A DNA stretch of 64,000 nt from Hemibagrus wyckioides. Taxonomy: Eukaryota > Chordata > Actinopteri > Siluriformes > Bagridae. The notes below the pieces were generated by a model. It did no database searches, had not been told where the DNA came from, and saw nothing but the letters and a program-made list of their open reading frames with translations. Below, piece after piece: positions 29,101-40,772 of the stretch; positions within the stretch are counted from its first letter, which is position 1, and each line of letters opens with the position of its first letter. The stretch covers positions 7,363,259 to 7,427,258 of the forward strand of contig NC_080714.1 of NCBI RefSeq assembly GCF_019097595.1. Reading direction: 5' to 3'. Made by a program: the position numbers and the translations under genes.

Positions 29101-32100
29101 GAGTAACTAGCACAGCTTCTTGTCTAAATTTATTATTATAAGTGATAAACTTAACAAAAAATTTGTTTGCCTTTGCAATTGCTTTGCAAGCCGAACATCA
29201 GGGGGTCTGCTTGTATAGCCTAGCTGTTATATTTTTAATTCTAAGTTGGTATATTAGCAATGCAAAATTTTTGATATCCAACAGTAATCTCTTGACATCT
29301 GCTCACTGCTAAGACTTTTTTCCACTGCTAGTTTCATACTTTAAGCATATTTCTTCCACAAAGCTTGCTATGGTTCAATTTTGTACAAATGGCCACCAGC
29401 AGCACGCAAAAAACAGTGAGGTGTGGAAATGTACAGAGACATATAGTTACATATATAGTGCATGGTGCTTTTATTGCCCACTGTAAAAAAGACTTACTGA
29501 TATAAAGCCATAACCTTTTGATCTGCCCGTCTCACTGTCCATGATCAACTGGATGCTTTCAATCTAGGTAAGGGAAGCAGGCCTGGGATTAATTCAGCTC
29601 TCATAATTACTTTGGAACACTTTAATTTCACTCAGTAAGTGGTAGTTAAAAGCCCATGTGGTGTCTCGTACATCTGCGCCAGTGTGAGCACAGAAATAAC
29701 GCAGTAACAGTCTCACCTTCCCAAAGGGCTCAAATATGCCTCTGAGCATTTCCTCTGTGATGTTGAAGTGCAGGGAGCCCACATAGAGCCTCATTGGCCC
29801 TGCGCTGCCTTTCTGCAGGTTAAGGGCTGCTGCTGCTGCGGCGGCTCTGTTTTTCTCAGCCTAGATGAGACAGTCAATCAGACTTAGACATCACTAGATA
29901 AAACAGCTAAAACAGGAGAACTGTTAACATTGTGTGATTATACAGACCTGTGAGGCCTGAACAATGATTGGCACTCCCAGCACCCTCTGTCCTGTCAGTC
30001 CAATAGCCAAGGGGACAGAGGTGGCCTCCACAAATTCAACATATGCAATACCCTTAGACCTGCGAGAGTTTCTGTCAGAAATCATCCTCACATCACGTAC
30101 CTTTATTAAAGAGGAAGAAAAAAAAAATGTTTAAATGTTTCAAAAACAAAACCTTAGAAATCATTAAAAAAGGGGAGCAATACTTACTTTTCCCACGGCA
30201 GAGAAGAACTCCTCCAGGTCTCTAGGTCTGATTCTGGCAGCCAGCTGCATGCAGAATACTGTACGGGCATCTCTCTCCTCTGCACTCAGATTATCAATAG
30301 GTTTCCTGTAGGGGAAAGCAGCCAATACGTTTTTTCACTGTGGCATAACACACAGGCTTAGTGTTAATAATAAAACAATTGCTCTCTTTATTTCCAATAA
30401 AACCAAGAGCCAACAAATTTAATTCACATTAGGCACTGACCAAAATGAAATAGTAGAATAATTATGTTACCTGATTGGACTCTTCTCTTTCTTCACCGGG
30501 CTCTTGCTTCGAGAACGTTTGCGGCTGTAAATATACAGAAGGAAAAATGTGGTTTGTCTAATGTATGTATTTATGTATTTGCAGGGCCAGTATACAAATA
30601 CTGAAATCAGCTATTCTTAAGCACTACGATAATAGAGAACATAAGTAAATAAGGTTGAGATAAGGTAAAGCCTGGCAAAAAGCAGCACAGATTTGGTGTG
30701 CCAGTTACACAGATGATTAGTTCTTTAAAAAAAAAACAAGAAAATAAGCCCCAGGCAGTTTATACAGGCTTATGGGCTGGAGAGGGGAGTCATAAGAACA
30801 TTAGCTCTAACAAATTTAGCATTACAATACGTAATGGTAGGATGCAAAACTCACTGGGGGCTTTTGTGACCTCGATGACGTCCACCATGCTTTTCATGAC
30901 TTCGAGACCGGCGTTCTCTGCTACGTGATCGCTTCTTCTCCCGACTGCGGCTCCTACGCCTGTCCTTGCCCTTCTTGCGCTCTTTGCTCTTACTCCTGCG
31001 GCGTTCTGCACTTGGGCTGCGACTCCGACTGTGCCTTTTCCTATGAAGAGATCAAACACAATTATACGTGTAAAGCTCATGGACCGTCACCACAATTATG
31101 AGTAAACAAGAGAACTGATACTCACTTTCTGCTGTGTTCTTCATAGCCGTTTGCACTATAGGACTTGCTGTCACCCTAAGCAGGGTTGATAGAAGAACAT
31201 CGTGAGGATGGACAGGATACATAGCAAGTCGTCAAGGGAATGGGGGAAGGGGACAAGAGAAATACAAAATATATTGATTTAGAAAAACAGTTAACATTCC
31301 TGCTCTGGCCTTTGTGCCCTGCCACATAAAATCAACTCTTTGCCCCAAAAAAGGAGCAACAGTTTGCATGCTAGCAGAAGGACCATGGTGCTTAATGGAG
31401 ATTCAGCTCTAAAATCTGACAGTACCCTACTATTTTAAACCTAAAGCTTGATGCTAAGGAAATGGTCGCTATACGAGATTTCCACAGCGGAGGTGGTCAT
31501 TCGGTGCAATCTTCGTCCATTTGAGTTGTTGGACTGTGTGAGTGCGATGCCATCTCTGTCTTACATCTCGTCCTGAAGCAGACAGGGATTTACACGGCTT
31601 AGTCAGAACGGCTCCCATGTGACATGGTATCAAATTAATACCAAAAGAAAGAAGAGGGAAAAAAAAATCTCACGAATAGAAAACCCTCACCCGACCATGT
31701 TTTTTTTTTTTTTTTAAAGAGATCAGTGTCTTTATACCTACAACCAAGCCAACTCGGGAAGCTTACTGCATACGTGTTAAACAAGGCCAAATAAATGTAG
31801 TTTCTTGATTATGCTGGTGATGTATCACAAAAGATTCCTAAAAGCAAATGGCAAAATAAAATGGATTAAGGAGAAGCTTAAAAATGAGGGGCATGCAAAA
31901 AATCAAGATGTTGACTTATCTGAAACCTTCTCTAGTGAATGGCTTGGGAGACAGTATTCATATTCGAGAACAATCCATTAAATTTTCTAACAAGCAAAAA
32001 GAAGTCATCCGTTATTTCTTATAGAGCAATACGTTTCTTTGTGAGATTAGATATGTTAGTGTTTTATGAACAACTGTTTTCTCCAATAACTGAGATGATC

Positions 32101-32690
32101 TGCCAGGTAGCACAATCTTAAAAACTACTTATGATGGCGGCGTTTTTGGGTATAAAGACAACTATGTGAGCTGTAAAAAAATGTGAATACTGTCTCCAGT
32201 TCGTGTCAGGTTCTATCCCTGTTTCATCCACTTTCATTCATCTTGTTGACACCAGACAGGTGACAGGATGAGAGTCTTTTGGTATTTTTTCCTAAGGGAA
32301 CACAGTACATCAATATATGCCGCAATGACGACCTTACTTTTTTCACACTTCACACTGGAATCAAAGGTGTATTCAGGGAAGTAGAGATGAGATATCATTA
32401 GGCAAGTCTATAAAGAGAGATAGACGGGCATTTATTTGTAATTCAGATCATTTGCTGAAACATCACACAATACATCATTCTCTCTACCACTGAGACAGAC
32501 TTGAGAGACAAATTTAATCAAATACTCGTCTTCTGAGTTGCGTTATTGCAACAGCTACTCAAGCAAGTCAAGCAGCTACTCAAGCAAAATGCCAAAGAGT
32601 CAATTCATGTTAAAGGGAACAGCCTGTTCAGTCACCCACCTTCCGGTAAGGAGCTTCAAGCATCGCCTCGATATCAAAGTCGTCTGCCAT
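26178..32690 (-). CDS. rbm39: RNA-binding protein 39 (complete, 14 coding exons)
   Basis: Minus-strand exons in order: 32690-32640, 31175-31126, 31040-30855, 30524-30471, 30305-30188, 30100-29948, 29860-29717, 29563-29498, 28927-28723, 28561-28481, 27364-27268, 27163-27058, 26950-26872, 26278-26178; the joined frame is 496 aa plus stop. RBM39 (CAPER-alpha, HCC1) is a nuclear U2AF65-like splicing factor and transcription coactivator. The protein starts MADDFDIEAMLEAPYRK, followed by an RS/RK-rich tract (exon 30855-31040). RRM1 includes RTVFCMQLAARIRPRDLEEF and SKGIAYVEF; RRM2 includes MRLYVGSLHFNITEEMLRGI and SKGYGFISF, where the indisulam-DCAF15 degron region of mammals lies. The C-terminal UHM-type domain has DDVIEECNKHGGVVHIYVDK, and the protein ends in VTAVQLLRPTRR. 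It is slightly shorter than human RBM39 (about 530 aa) through a shorter linker before IPAPSMNQAMNLPTQPLATH. Whether it is the fish a or b copy is unresolved. Confidence 0.94.
31440..31572 (-). other. rbm39: Candidate rbm39 poison exon (in-frame stop)
   Basis: In the first coding intron, a strong acceptor (CCTGTCTGCTTCAG) on the minus strand is followed at 31572 by GAC GAG ATG TAA. Spliced to exon 32690-32640, which ends in phase 0, it would give ...EAPYRK-DEM-stop. Mammalian RBM39 is known to autoregulate by including a poison exon near the start of the gene. The acceptor and the stop are seen directly. The downstream donor is uncertain, so the far boundary given here is only indicative. Confidence 0.4.
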
Positions 32691-33705
32691 TGGAATTCTG
32701 TACGAAGATAAAGAAAAATTGTTAGTAAAATATGAAGACAAGAGAAAATCAATCTGCATTTCAAATCCCCCATCACGTAAACGTCCGTCTGGTTTAAACT
32801 CACTGACTTTGGCTACGGCGGGATTCATTTCTACCTAAAGGGAGTAATGCAGTGCGGCAGGGCTTTGGTACTTTCGTTTGTCCAGCTGTCTCACTTCCTC
32901 ATCTGTTCATCGGTACTAAAAATAGCGAGTGTGAAAAGAAGCGAGTGCACCTTTCTCATGTTTGACTAATTGCTGAATTTTCTTTTTTTATATAGTAAAC
33001 ACTATTGTAACTGCTCTAGCAGTGTCCCACCATAATCTCAGTGTGGGACGCAAATACTAACATCTCGGGAGTTCTCCAAAATACAGCACCAACCAATAAC
33101 TTAACCCCAGAATCACAAAACACACTGGAAGTATTAGGGAAAAGGGGAGGAGAGGGGGGGGAAACAACAATAAAAACAGCCATTTAATGTGTTTCAAGTG
33201 GGAGATTTCTTCGAAAACATATCAGCTGGATTGATCACTCATGACTTTACTCGGACAACTTGTTTTAATTAATGTTTTGTGAAATTAGCACGTCGTGTAA
33301 GGAAAAATAATACAGCAAAAAATATTTTTTTAACCCTTATATTAAAAAAGAAGAAGCACAAAGCCTTAAAATGGATTACGGTAATCTGCTATCCGTGTCT
33401 ATTTCGGCTGACACGAGTTATATAACGTGCTTATCCAAATAGATCGTAAAAGACTTTTTTTTTTTTTACACAAAACTCCATAATCTAACACACAGGCTGT
33501 ATTTGTGCACGTTATTTAACTGCATTTCATTCTTTGGTTTGGACACAAATCAACAACCCAGGCCTTCGACTGTAAGACCATTATGTAGCTAGCAACACAG
33601 AAGCTAACGAATACAAGTTAATAAATATTTTCCAAAACTAGAGAGCTAACAAAACCATTAAAAAAACAATTACACACAAAAAAAATACAAATTACAAAAA
33701 ATTAC

Positions 33706-34046
33706 CTGTACGCTGTCTGTTGTATCTGTAGAAATCGTCTCGAAACGGTATTTATGCAAACTAGCTCGCTAGTAACCTACGAGCCAAATAATGCTAGCTA
33801 CTAAACTAGCTATAGCTTCCTCTTCGCTTAGGCTCTTCAAATCCCGTTAACCAAAGCAACTTGGTCTTGACTGTACTTAATGAAGCACCGTATACACCAA
33901 CTATAAACAAAAAATATTGTTATTATCCTTCAAAGGATGTGCAAGAGAATTGCGCTAGCTATCTGAGATAGGTTTTGCTAGCTAGACTTGTTTATGAGTT
34001 CACCTTCTGTAGACAACTTCCGGGATGTTCTTACAAAATGGCGGCG
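33706..34046 (-). promoter_or_regulatory. rbm39: rbm39 untranslated exon 1 and promoter (ETS and YY1 motifs)
   Basis: A minus-strand donor (CGTACAG then GTAATT) at 33705-33704 ends a leader exon starting somewhere near 33900-34000. Upstream, CTTCCGG (34017-34023, ETS/GABP class) and AAAATGGCGGC (34035-34045, YY1 class) lie 12 bp apart, a pairing typical of TATA-less housekeeping promoters. Confidence 0.55.
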
Positions 34047-34567
34047 AAACAGGGGTTTCCCAGTCAAAAGTGCACGGACTTCCTTCAGATGGCCTCCTGG
34101 GTTTAGTTTGCATTGTTATTAGCATGGCTGTTATTTACAGAAGCACTGAGGCGACATGGTGGTTATTTTTTTGACCACAAATACAAATATTGATTAGGTT
34201 ATGCAAAACCATTTCAACCAGCTGCACCGTCTTTTACTTTACTGTATGTTTGGTTAAATGTGACTAATGTTTATGTTTCACATAAGTCGAATAAAGCTTC
34301 CTGTGAACAAACTGTAAAAATAAAATGGATTCAAGAGAGGCTCCTGAAGAACTTATTAAGCGATGGTGGCTTCGATGGTTCTAAGATCGACCACGTGTGA
34401 CCACAAATTAATGTAACAAGGCCACAAATATATTATAAGACCATGGGTCAGGTTTCTTAAGCCTTATGTCACTAGAGAGTACTTTAATTGTGCCAGCTAT
34501 TGCATTTCAACATATAAAAAACAAATTAAACCACGGTAATCAGAGCAACGTAACCATGAAAATAAGT

Positions 34568-34735
34568 TCAGTTCAATTCAAATTTATTTGTATAGCGCTT
34601 TTAACAATGAACATTGTCCCAAAGCAGCTTTACAAAACATAAGAAACAAAAAACTAGTGCAAAAAGTCCTAGATGTTAGACAAAATCATCCCTAGTAAGC
34701 AAGCCTGAGGCAATGAAAAACTCCCTTAGATGGAT
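34568..34735 (-). repeat. Non-LTR-like 3' end, minus strand copy
   Basis: Reads TTTGTATAGCGCTTTTAACA, then CCCAAAGCAGCTTTACAAAA and CCTAGTAAGCAAGCCTGAGG. It is the reverse of the 15148 and 23275 copies and begins with the reversed TTCAATTCAAATT tail. Confidence 0.7.
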
Positions 34736-34744
34736 AGATAAGTG

Positions 34745-35025
34745 ATAACATTGTTGTTGTTTCAGCTGCTCCCTTGTTGGGGTTGCCACAGCAGATCATT
34801 TGCTCTGCATATTTCAATTTGGGACAAGTTTTACGCCGGATGCCCTTCCCGACTCAACCCTCCCATTTAATCCGGGCTTGGGACCGGCACTGAGAGTCAA
34901 CTGTTAAGTGGCTGGGTTAACGAAGTGGCTGCCTGTTGCTGCAAAGTGGCTACCTGGGAATCAAACCCAGGCTGCGGCAATGAGAGCACGGGATACTGCA
35001 GCTGGAGCACCAGGAGGCTGAAGAT
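34745..35025. repeat. Dispersed repeat, unclassified
   Basis: Contains CAGCTGCTCCCTTGTTGGGG, GTTGCCACAGCAGATCATTT, CGCCGGATGCCCTTCCCGAC and CTTGGGACCGGCACTGAGAG, words recurring in fish genomic repeats. No ends or coding capacity could be defined. Confidence 0.5.
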
Positions 35026-35812
35026 TAGTGATAATATTACACTTTAATCATAACTCAAAATGACACAAAAAGACATGAACGTGTCACTGGTGCTACACCA
35101 TGGATAAGTCAAACACTATGTCACGTTAAGTGAATTCTCCAAAATAACAGACTTTTCCTCACATTTCTATCAAGTAATTAACTGGAGGCCACATATTAAG
35201 ACCCACTATATTATGTCTTGGGCTTAAGTTATGCATATTGTTCCCACTGCATATGTCTCATGGCAAGGTCATAGCATAATTATAATTATGTTTGAGTTGG
35301 ACATCTTTTAACCTGGGATTGAGTTTAACAGACATTCAGTTTAGCAACTCTATTTCTAAATGCAAAAAAGGCCATGAGGAATTTGAGCCCTTGGGAAAGG
35401 ACTGTGAAGATGTCATGTGGAATTGTACAGGTATTTAAAACTCCCACAGGTTTCAACCCAGTTGTATGTGATTCTGTCAGGAAGTCTAAAAATATTCCTT
35501 TAGGAGTCCTAAAGGTTATGCTTTAAATCTGTAAAATTTTAATATTTTTGCAGGACCAACTATACACCTGCAGTACCAAAAGCTGCAGGACTGTATGAAG
35601 GATTCCCTAATTTCTACAGTATAGTAAACCCCAAACCTTACAGTCCTGCAGGATATGCTGGTCTTAAGACCTAAACCATAGTCCTACTGGATGAAATCAC
35701 CATTTTAGTAATGACCATTGAGTACATTCTTGTGGGATACATGGGATTTGAAGACTTTTCCACAAAGACATTGTTGATTGAAGTGGACTGTTTGAAATGT
35801 TTTACTTTGCAA

Positions 35813-35814
35813 TT

Positions 35815-35893
<79 letters not shown>
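35813..35893. repeat. (TTTC)n microsatellite
   Basis: About 80 bp of near-perfect TTTC repeats. Confidence 0.95.
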
Positions 35894-37166
35894 ACCCTTT
35901 GGTAGGGAACCATGCACACATATTTACATGCTAGAAGCAATTAACAAAGCAATCCATCTACATGCATATTTTTGAAAGGAAACAAATTTTAAACATGCAC
36001 AATGCATTGCTAATTTATTTTGACTGACTGCATTTGCCATTACGTTGGTAAAGTATATATTTATGGTTCAAAGAATAGAAAATTTTTTCGAATAGAAAAA
36101 TTGTGTAATGGTAAAACTAGAACTTCCATCAGGTCTGCCTGTTTCCCAGAGTGCTGCAACATCCAATGAGTTTTTAAACTACTACACATATAAGTAAACT
36201 CTTTTGGTTACCCCATAACTAAGTACAAAAAGGTCAGTTACAGTTAATTCCTGCACTTGTAGCCTAGATGTTGTAATACTTAAACCAGCCTATCTGGCAC
36301 CATAACCATGCCACAATCAGAGTCACAGAGATCACACTTTTTCTTTATTTTGATGTTTGATGTGAACATGAACTGGAGCTCTAGTCTTGTATCTGCATGA
36401 TTTATTATGCATTTGTGAAGTTGTTCCTGTAATAAAGTAGACAGACAGTGCACGTCTGAACTTGCTCCGTATTATAAAGAGGTGATTATTCTGGTTGTCT
36501 TACACGGTATCCTTATCAGATTAGCGTATTACACCACAACAACCAAACAATGCAGTTTATGGCTGTTATTAATTTGTAAAGCATCATGTATTGATATTTC
36601 TATTAAACTTTCATTTACAGCTGAAGGATGTACTGAACTATGCTTGTAAAGACTAATAAAAAACGTCAATTATAAATTTAGACAGTAAAAAAAATCAAAC
36701 AAACAATCAAACACAGACATCCTGAGTACATATGTATTGCAGAAACAAACTAAAAAATGTACACAAATTGTTCAAATGGATAAAAATAATATTTTGGATA
36801 TTTATTGTAAATATATATATTTTTATTTTTAATAAAGGCATCATTAGACATTACAGTTGACATTATTTATAGGCATAAAAGTTTTAAATTGTGCATTTTG
36901 ATGTCCACCAAGAAAAGGGGTTTAACTAATTAACAGTAATCATGTTACACAATCACAGAAAGAAAATTATTGCATGTCGAGATGGTAATCTAACTTTAAG
37001 ATAACTTCAGTTTAATCCATGAGGATCTGATTTCAAGAAGAAGAAGGGCCAACAATTATACACAATTGTTGCTAGTAACAATTGTTACTACCTTGTAGTT
37101 AAATAAAAGAAGTGCTTAATTTAAAATAAAATGTTTTGATATCTTTGAAAGATCATGATATATTTG

Positions 37167-38692
37167 CTAATTTACAAGTTGTAGTGATATATCTTTCTCA
37201 TTCTCAATTATATATGTCTGATCTGGAGGAATGTTAAAGTAAGGCTCATCATCAAAGCAGAACACATCAGTAGGAGAGGCCAGATATGGCTGCCTGAGCA
37301 CGAATCCAGTCAGCACACCTCCCACTATGGCTATTGCAATAGTGCTTCCCAGTGCAGCCACTTGGTACAAAGCTTGTTCTTGTGCTGTGCGTCCAAGACC
37401 TCCCTCCAATCCTGGGATCAGTTTCTGCAGTTCCTCCAACCGAGGGTCCCCAACAACAGGCGCACGATATGAAAAGGTCTGGTACAGGCTGGGGCCATAT
37501 GTTTCCTCACTGGCTAAAAGAATGGCACAGATAGCGGCTAGAGTTGAGATAAGCCCAGTTAGGCCATGGAGATTGTGGATGCCACACTGGTCCTGCACAT
37601 GCAATCTTCGTGCCAGGAAAGGGCTAAGGTACTTATAGCCTAGCATGCAAGCGATGCCACCCATCATCCCTAGCACGTAAGCGGCAACAGGTGAGATCAT
37701 CATGTCAACAGAGGCACCGACAGTGACCCCACCAGCCAGGGTTACATTCTGCACATCAGCCATGTTTAGCTTGCCATTTTTGCTCAGCATGGCTGAGAGG
37801 GCGAAGGCAGTTATTGTGGAAGCACTCAGTCCTATAAAAGTATGAAGAATGGCACGATGCTGGTCATCCCCCCTCAGAGTTAAGGCACAATTAAAGGAAG
37901 GCCAGAATACCCAAAGGAACAGTGTACCTAGCACAGAAAGCATATCAGAATTATAGCTGGTAATCTCTTTGGGATGGCCGTCATTCAGATCTGGTCTATA
38001 CAACATGAAGGTGACACCCAGACCAAAGTAGCAGGCAAACAGATGGATGAGAATGGACCCTCCGGCATCATTGATCTTCAGGTACATAACAACTATCCAT
38101 TCTGCAACACCAAAGATGGGAACCTCCAACAAGGCCATGATCTATAGATGACACATTAGCTTTTAGTGCTAAAGCTAAAATAAAACAAAATATATAGGAT
38201 TTACAAAAGATGGGCTAGAAGAAATAATACCACAACCAGACTTACTAATAGCTGCACAGGACTGGTCTTCCCCAGCACTGCCCCGAATGAGATCAGTATA
38301 ACAGCACAAACAAACTCTGCATTGATCAGGTTTATCACTCCCAGATGAATCTTCCCATCATAGTAGAAACTGAAAAAACCCTGGACCAAAATGGCCCATT
38401 GAATAGTAAATGTAGCAGTCAGGAAGTTAAAAGCCATTCCACCAAATCCATAGCGCCTAAAGAAAGATAGAAGGCAGCCAAATCCGATGAAGATCATCAC
38501 CTGGATATCGGTAAAAAAGGGATAGTCTTGGTATACAGCATTCTCTTTAGTATTTGTCATATTGTTCTGGAGTAATGCATTGCTGTGATCATCATAAGTC
38601 ACAAAGAATGCATATAAGACCACAATCAGAACTTCCAGGGCGAATATGAGGGCAGGAAGCCTCACTTTTAGATTGGTAGAATCTTTCTTCAT
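37167..38692 (-). CDS. Rh-family ammonia/CO2 channel glycoprotein (complete, two coding exons)
   Basis: Minus-strand exons 38692-38246 and 38141-37167 join in phase 0 (SPVQLL|IMALLEVPIF) to encode 473 aa. Rh glycoproteins are multi-pass trimeric channels for NH3/NH4+ (and possibly CO2) in gill, kidney and red cells. Visible family features: LPALIFALEVLIVVLYAFFV at the N terminus, FIGFGCLLSFFRRYGFGGMA, LISFGAVLGKTSPVQLL, NDAGGSILIHLFACYFGL and DQCGIHNLHGLTG. The two pore histidines of the twin-His pair are both present (about residues 182 and 338), and the conserved Asp of DAGGS (174) is kept, so transport function is expected. A predicted extracellular loop before the last helix is unusually long (about 40 residues around LEELQKLIPGLEGG). 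It is closest in flavour to RhAG/RhCG-type sequences but diverged; it may be a fish rhcg-like or Rhp2-type gene, so no symbol is given. Typical Rh genes have about ten exons, so the single intron is notable. Confidence 0.88.
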
Positions 38693-38770
38693 TTTGTTAG
38701 TTTCTGAGGTTACACTTCTTTGCTGTCCTCAACCCTTTTGTGTTACTGTCTATCTGAGTATGGCTGCTTG

Positions 38771-38800
38771 CGTTTTTATGTCTTGTAGCCTGATAAGAAA
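38771..38800 (-). promoter_or_regulatory. TATA-like box and GATA site upstream of the Rh gene
   Basis: On the minus strand, CATAAAAA (38780-38773) lies about 80 bp upstream of the start codon, and a GATA motif (TGATAAGA on the plus strand, 38791-38798) lies just upstream of it. GATA sites are typical of erythroid promoters; expression is inferred only. Confidence 0.4.
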
Positions 38801-40440
38801 TGCAGTGTTTATTGGCTGAGAACATGGCGTATTCTTTCAGTCTCTATGGTCCAGCAATGGGCACCTGCACTTTGGCCCTTGGTAACAAAGTTTATGAACA
38901 CTCAGCAGCTCTTGAGCCACAGAATATGGTGTAGTATATACTGTACTTAGATGTCATTTTTATTCTACTACATGATAAGGTGATGGAGATGGAGACTAAA
39001 GGTAAATGTAGCAGATCTTTCACTTGGGTTGTATAATAGCAAATACTATGTACTATTTGCTGTGATGTTATTCATCATTATATGATTAATTCACCTAGAC
39101 ACATATTTACCTTGTGACCTTATGCATGTGAATATATTCTTTGTTAACCCTGAGAAAAGGACATGAAACTGATGAAAAACACTGTGTATACATGTGATAA
39201 AAGCTGGATAACAACTGAACCCATGTGTGTTAACTGGCTCTGCCTTAGTTTATTGCCTAATATTAACATTAGAAGCACATTTTTTTCTTTGCATGTATAA
39301 AATCATACTAACACCAACACAAACTTGTGAGCATGACTTATTAATAGTCTGTGGAGATCTGCATCTTTCAAATGCACATTTTGCAGCTTTGCCCCAATGA
39401 GTATGCCATTTGGGGGTGTTTTATTCACACTTTCAATATACAAAGGGCAGTGGTCTCTTCTCTATACCTTGGTCTCTATAATCAACATGATGACTTACTG
39501 TTAGCACATGGCTTTGTGGTTAGCATGTTTGCCTCACACCTCCAGGGTTGGGGGTTCAGTCTATCGCAAGGCACACTCACACAATATAACTACAACACAT
39601 GTCTTTGGGTCGGAAAGGAAATTCAAGTACCTCAGAGAGTACCTCCCTGTATTGTATTGTATTGTAGGCCGATTGGCATCTCTAAATTGTCTGTAGTGGG
39701 TGAGTTTGGATTTGATTGTGCCCTGCAAGGCAGGCATTCTGTTCAGGGTCTACCCTCCTGCCTTGTGCTTTGAGTCTCCTGGGAAAGACTCCAGCTTCCC
39801 TGAGACCCAGTAGGATGAGCAGTGTAGAGAATTGATGGATAGATGGATTGATGGATTATAACCCCACTGTCTCCTTAATTTGGTCTCACCGGAACCCACC
39901 CACCAGTCAGTGCTCTTCTATTACATGGCACCTACCAACCAGGAAGTCTTGAAATGGAACAGGAATTCCTGTTCATGCCGCCTCACCGGGCAGCTCAACA
40001 AGTTCGGAGAAAAGCACTGACTGCCCACTTCTGCATACATGTAGTACTGCATACACTGTGATTGACAGGGAAGAGAGGATGACATCCCACCCAATCAGAG
40101 AGCCACATGGCCAGTTTGCTGTCTTGACCTCCATGAATGTCTGTCACAATATCTTACTTGATTTTATTAATGAAAGAAACATCACACTTAACCACAACCC
40201 TAGAAGGATAAAGATGAATGAATGAATGAACCTTGATGGTTAAATGTATCTGTTCTTTATATACACAGACATTCATTTTGTGCAAGTTTTCCTGAACACA
40301 TTTAATACCGTGAAATGTCATTCATGTCTTTGTTAAGTTCTGACATATTTCTCAATTCCGTCCAATACTGCTCAAAGGCAAAGACCATTTTCAACAAAAA
40401 AGCAGCCACAGCGATGTGTGTAATAAAACGACAATTTATT
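38801..40440. other. Intergenic region between the Rh gene and the slc12a5 3' end
   Basis: No gene is supported. It contains a SINE copy (39505-39850) and a minus-strand AATAAA (reverse of TTTATT at 40436-40441) that could be the far polyadenylation signal of a long slc12a5 3' UTR. The short minus-strand frame at 40302-40505 has no recognisable features. Confidence 0.45.
39505..39850 (+). repeat. tRNA-type SINE copy
   Basis: Contains GTGGTTAGCATGTTTGCCTC, CACACCTCCAGGGTTGGGGG, TAGGCCGATTGGCATCTCTA, a body with CTTTGAGTCTCCTGGGAAAG and a GATGGATAGATGG tail, in the family order. Confidence 0.85.
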
Positions 40441-40722
40441 GCATTTGTGCAGACGACTCTATAAAATGGTCCAGAGAAACCATTAGCCATGTAATAGAGA
40501 AGCATTTGACAAGGTAAAACAATAATTTCAGATATCTCTTTTAAAATATGTTATCATCCAACACAATAGAGAATACACTTTTCTGTATTTTCTTTAAAAT
40601 ATTAGACTTGCATGGACATGGAAATAAAACACCTACACTGGGATATAACTCTATAATAGTTTGTATTTACAAAAATGAAACAGCACTGCCTAGCTTTTCC
40701 TATTTCTTATAGAAGTACAACT

Positions 40723-40772
<50 letters not shown>

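Larger units (their letters stand above)
34047..37166. other. Intergenic region between rbm39 and the Rh gene
   Basis: No gene is supported. It holds a non-LTR-like tail copy (34568-34735), an unclassified dispersed repeat (34745-35025), a (TTTC)n run (35813-35893) and the Rh gene 3' flank. Possible minus-strand polyadenylation signals (AATAAA) for the Rh gene are at 36806-36801 and near 36400. Confidence 0.55.

Noticed and set aside
32628..32828. Alternative rbm39 start (MNPAVAKVSEF) from an upstream frame
   Set aside because: It reads across the acceptor of the first coding exon in a different frame from MADDFDIEAM; at most it marks a leader exon segment near 32810-32835.
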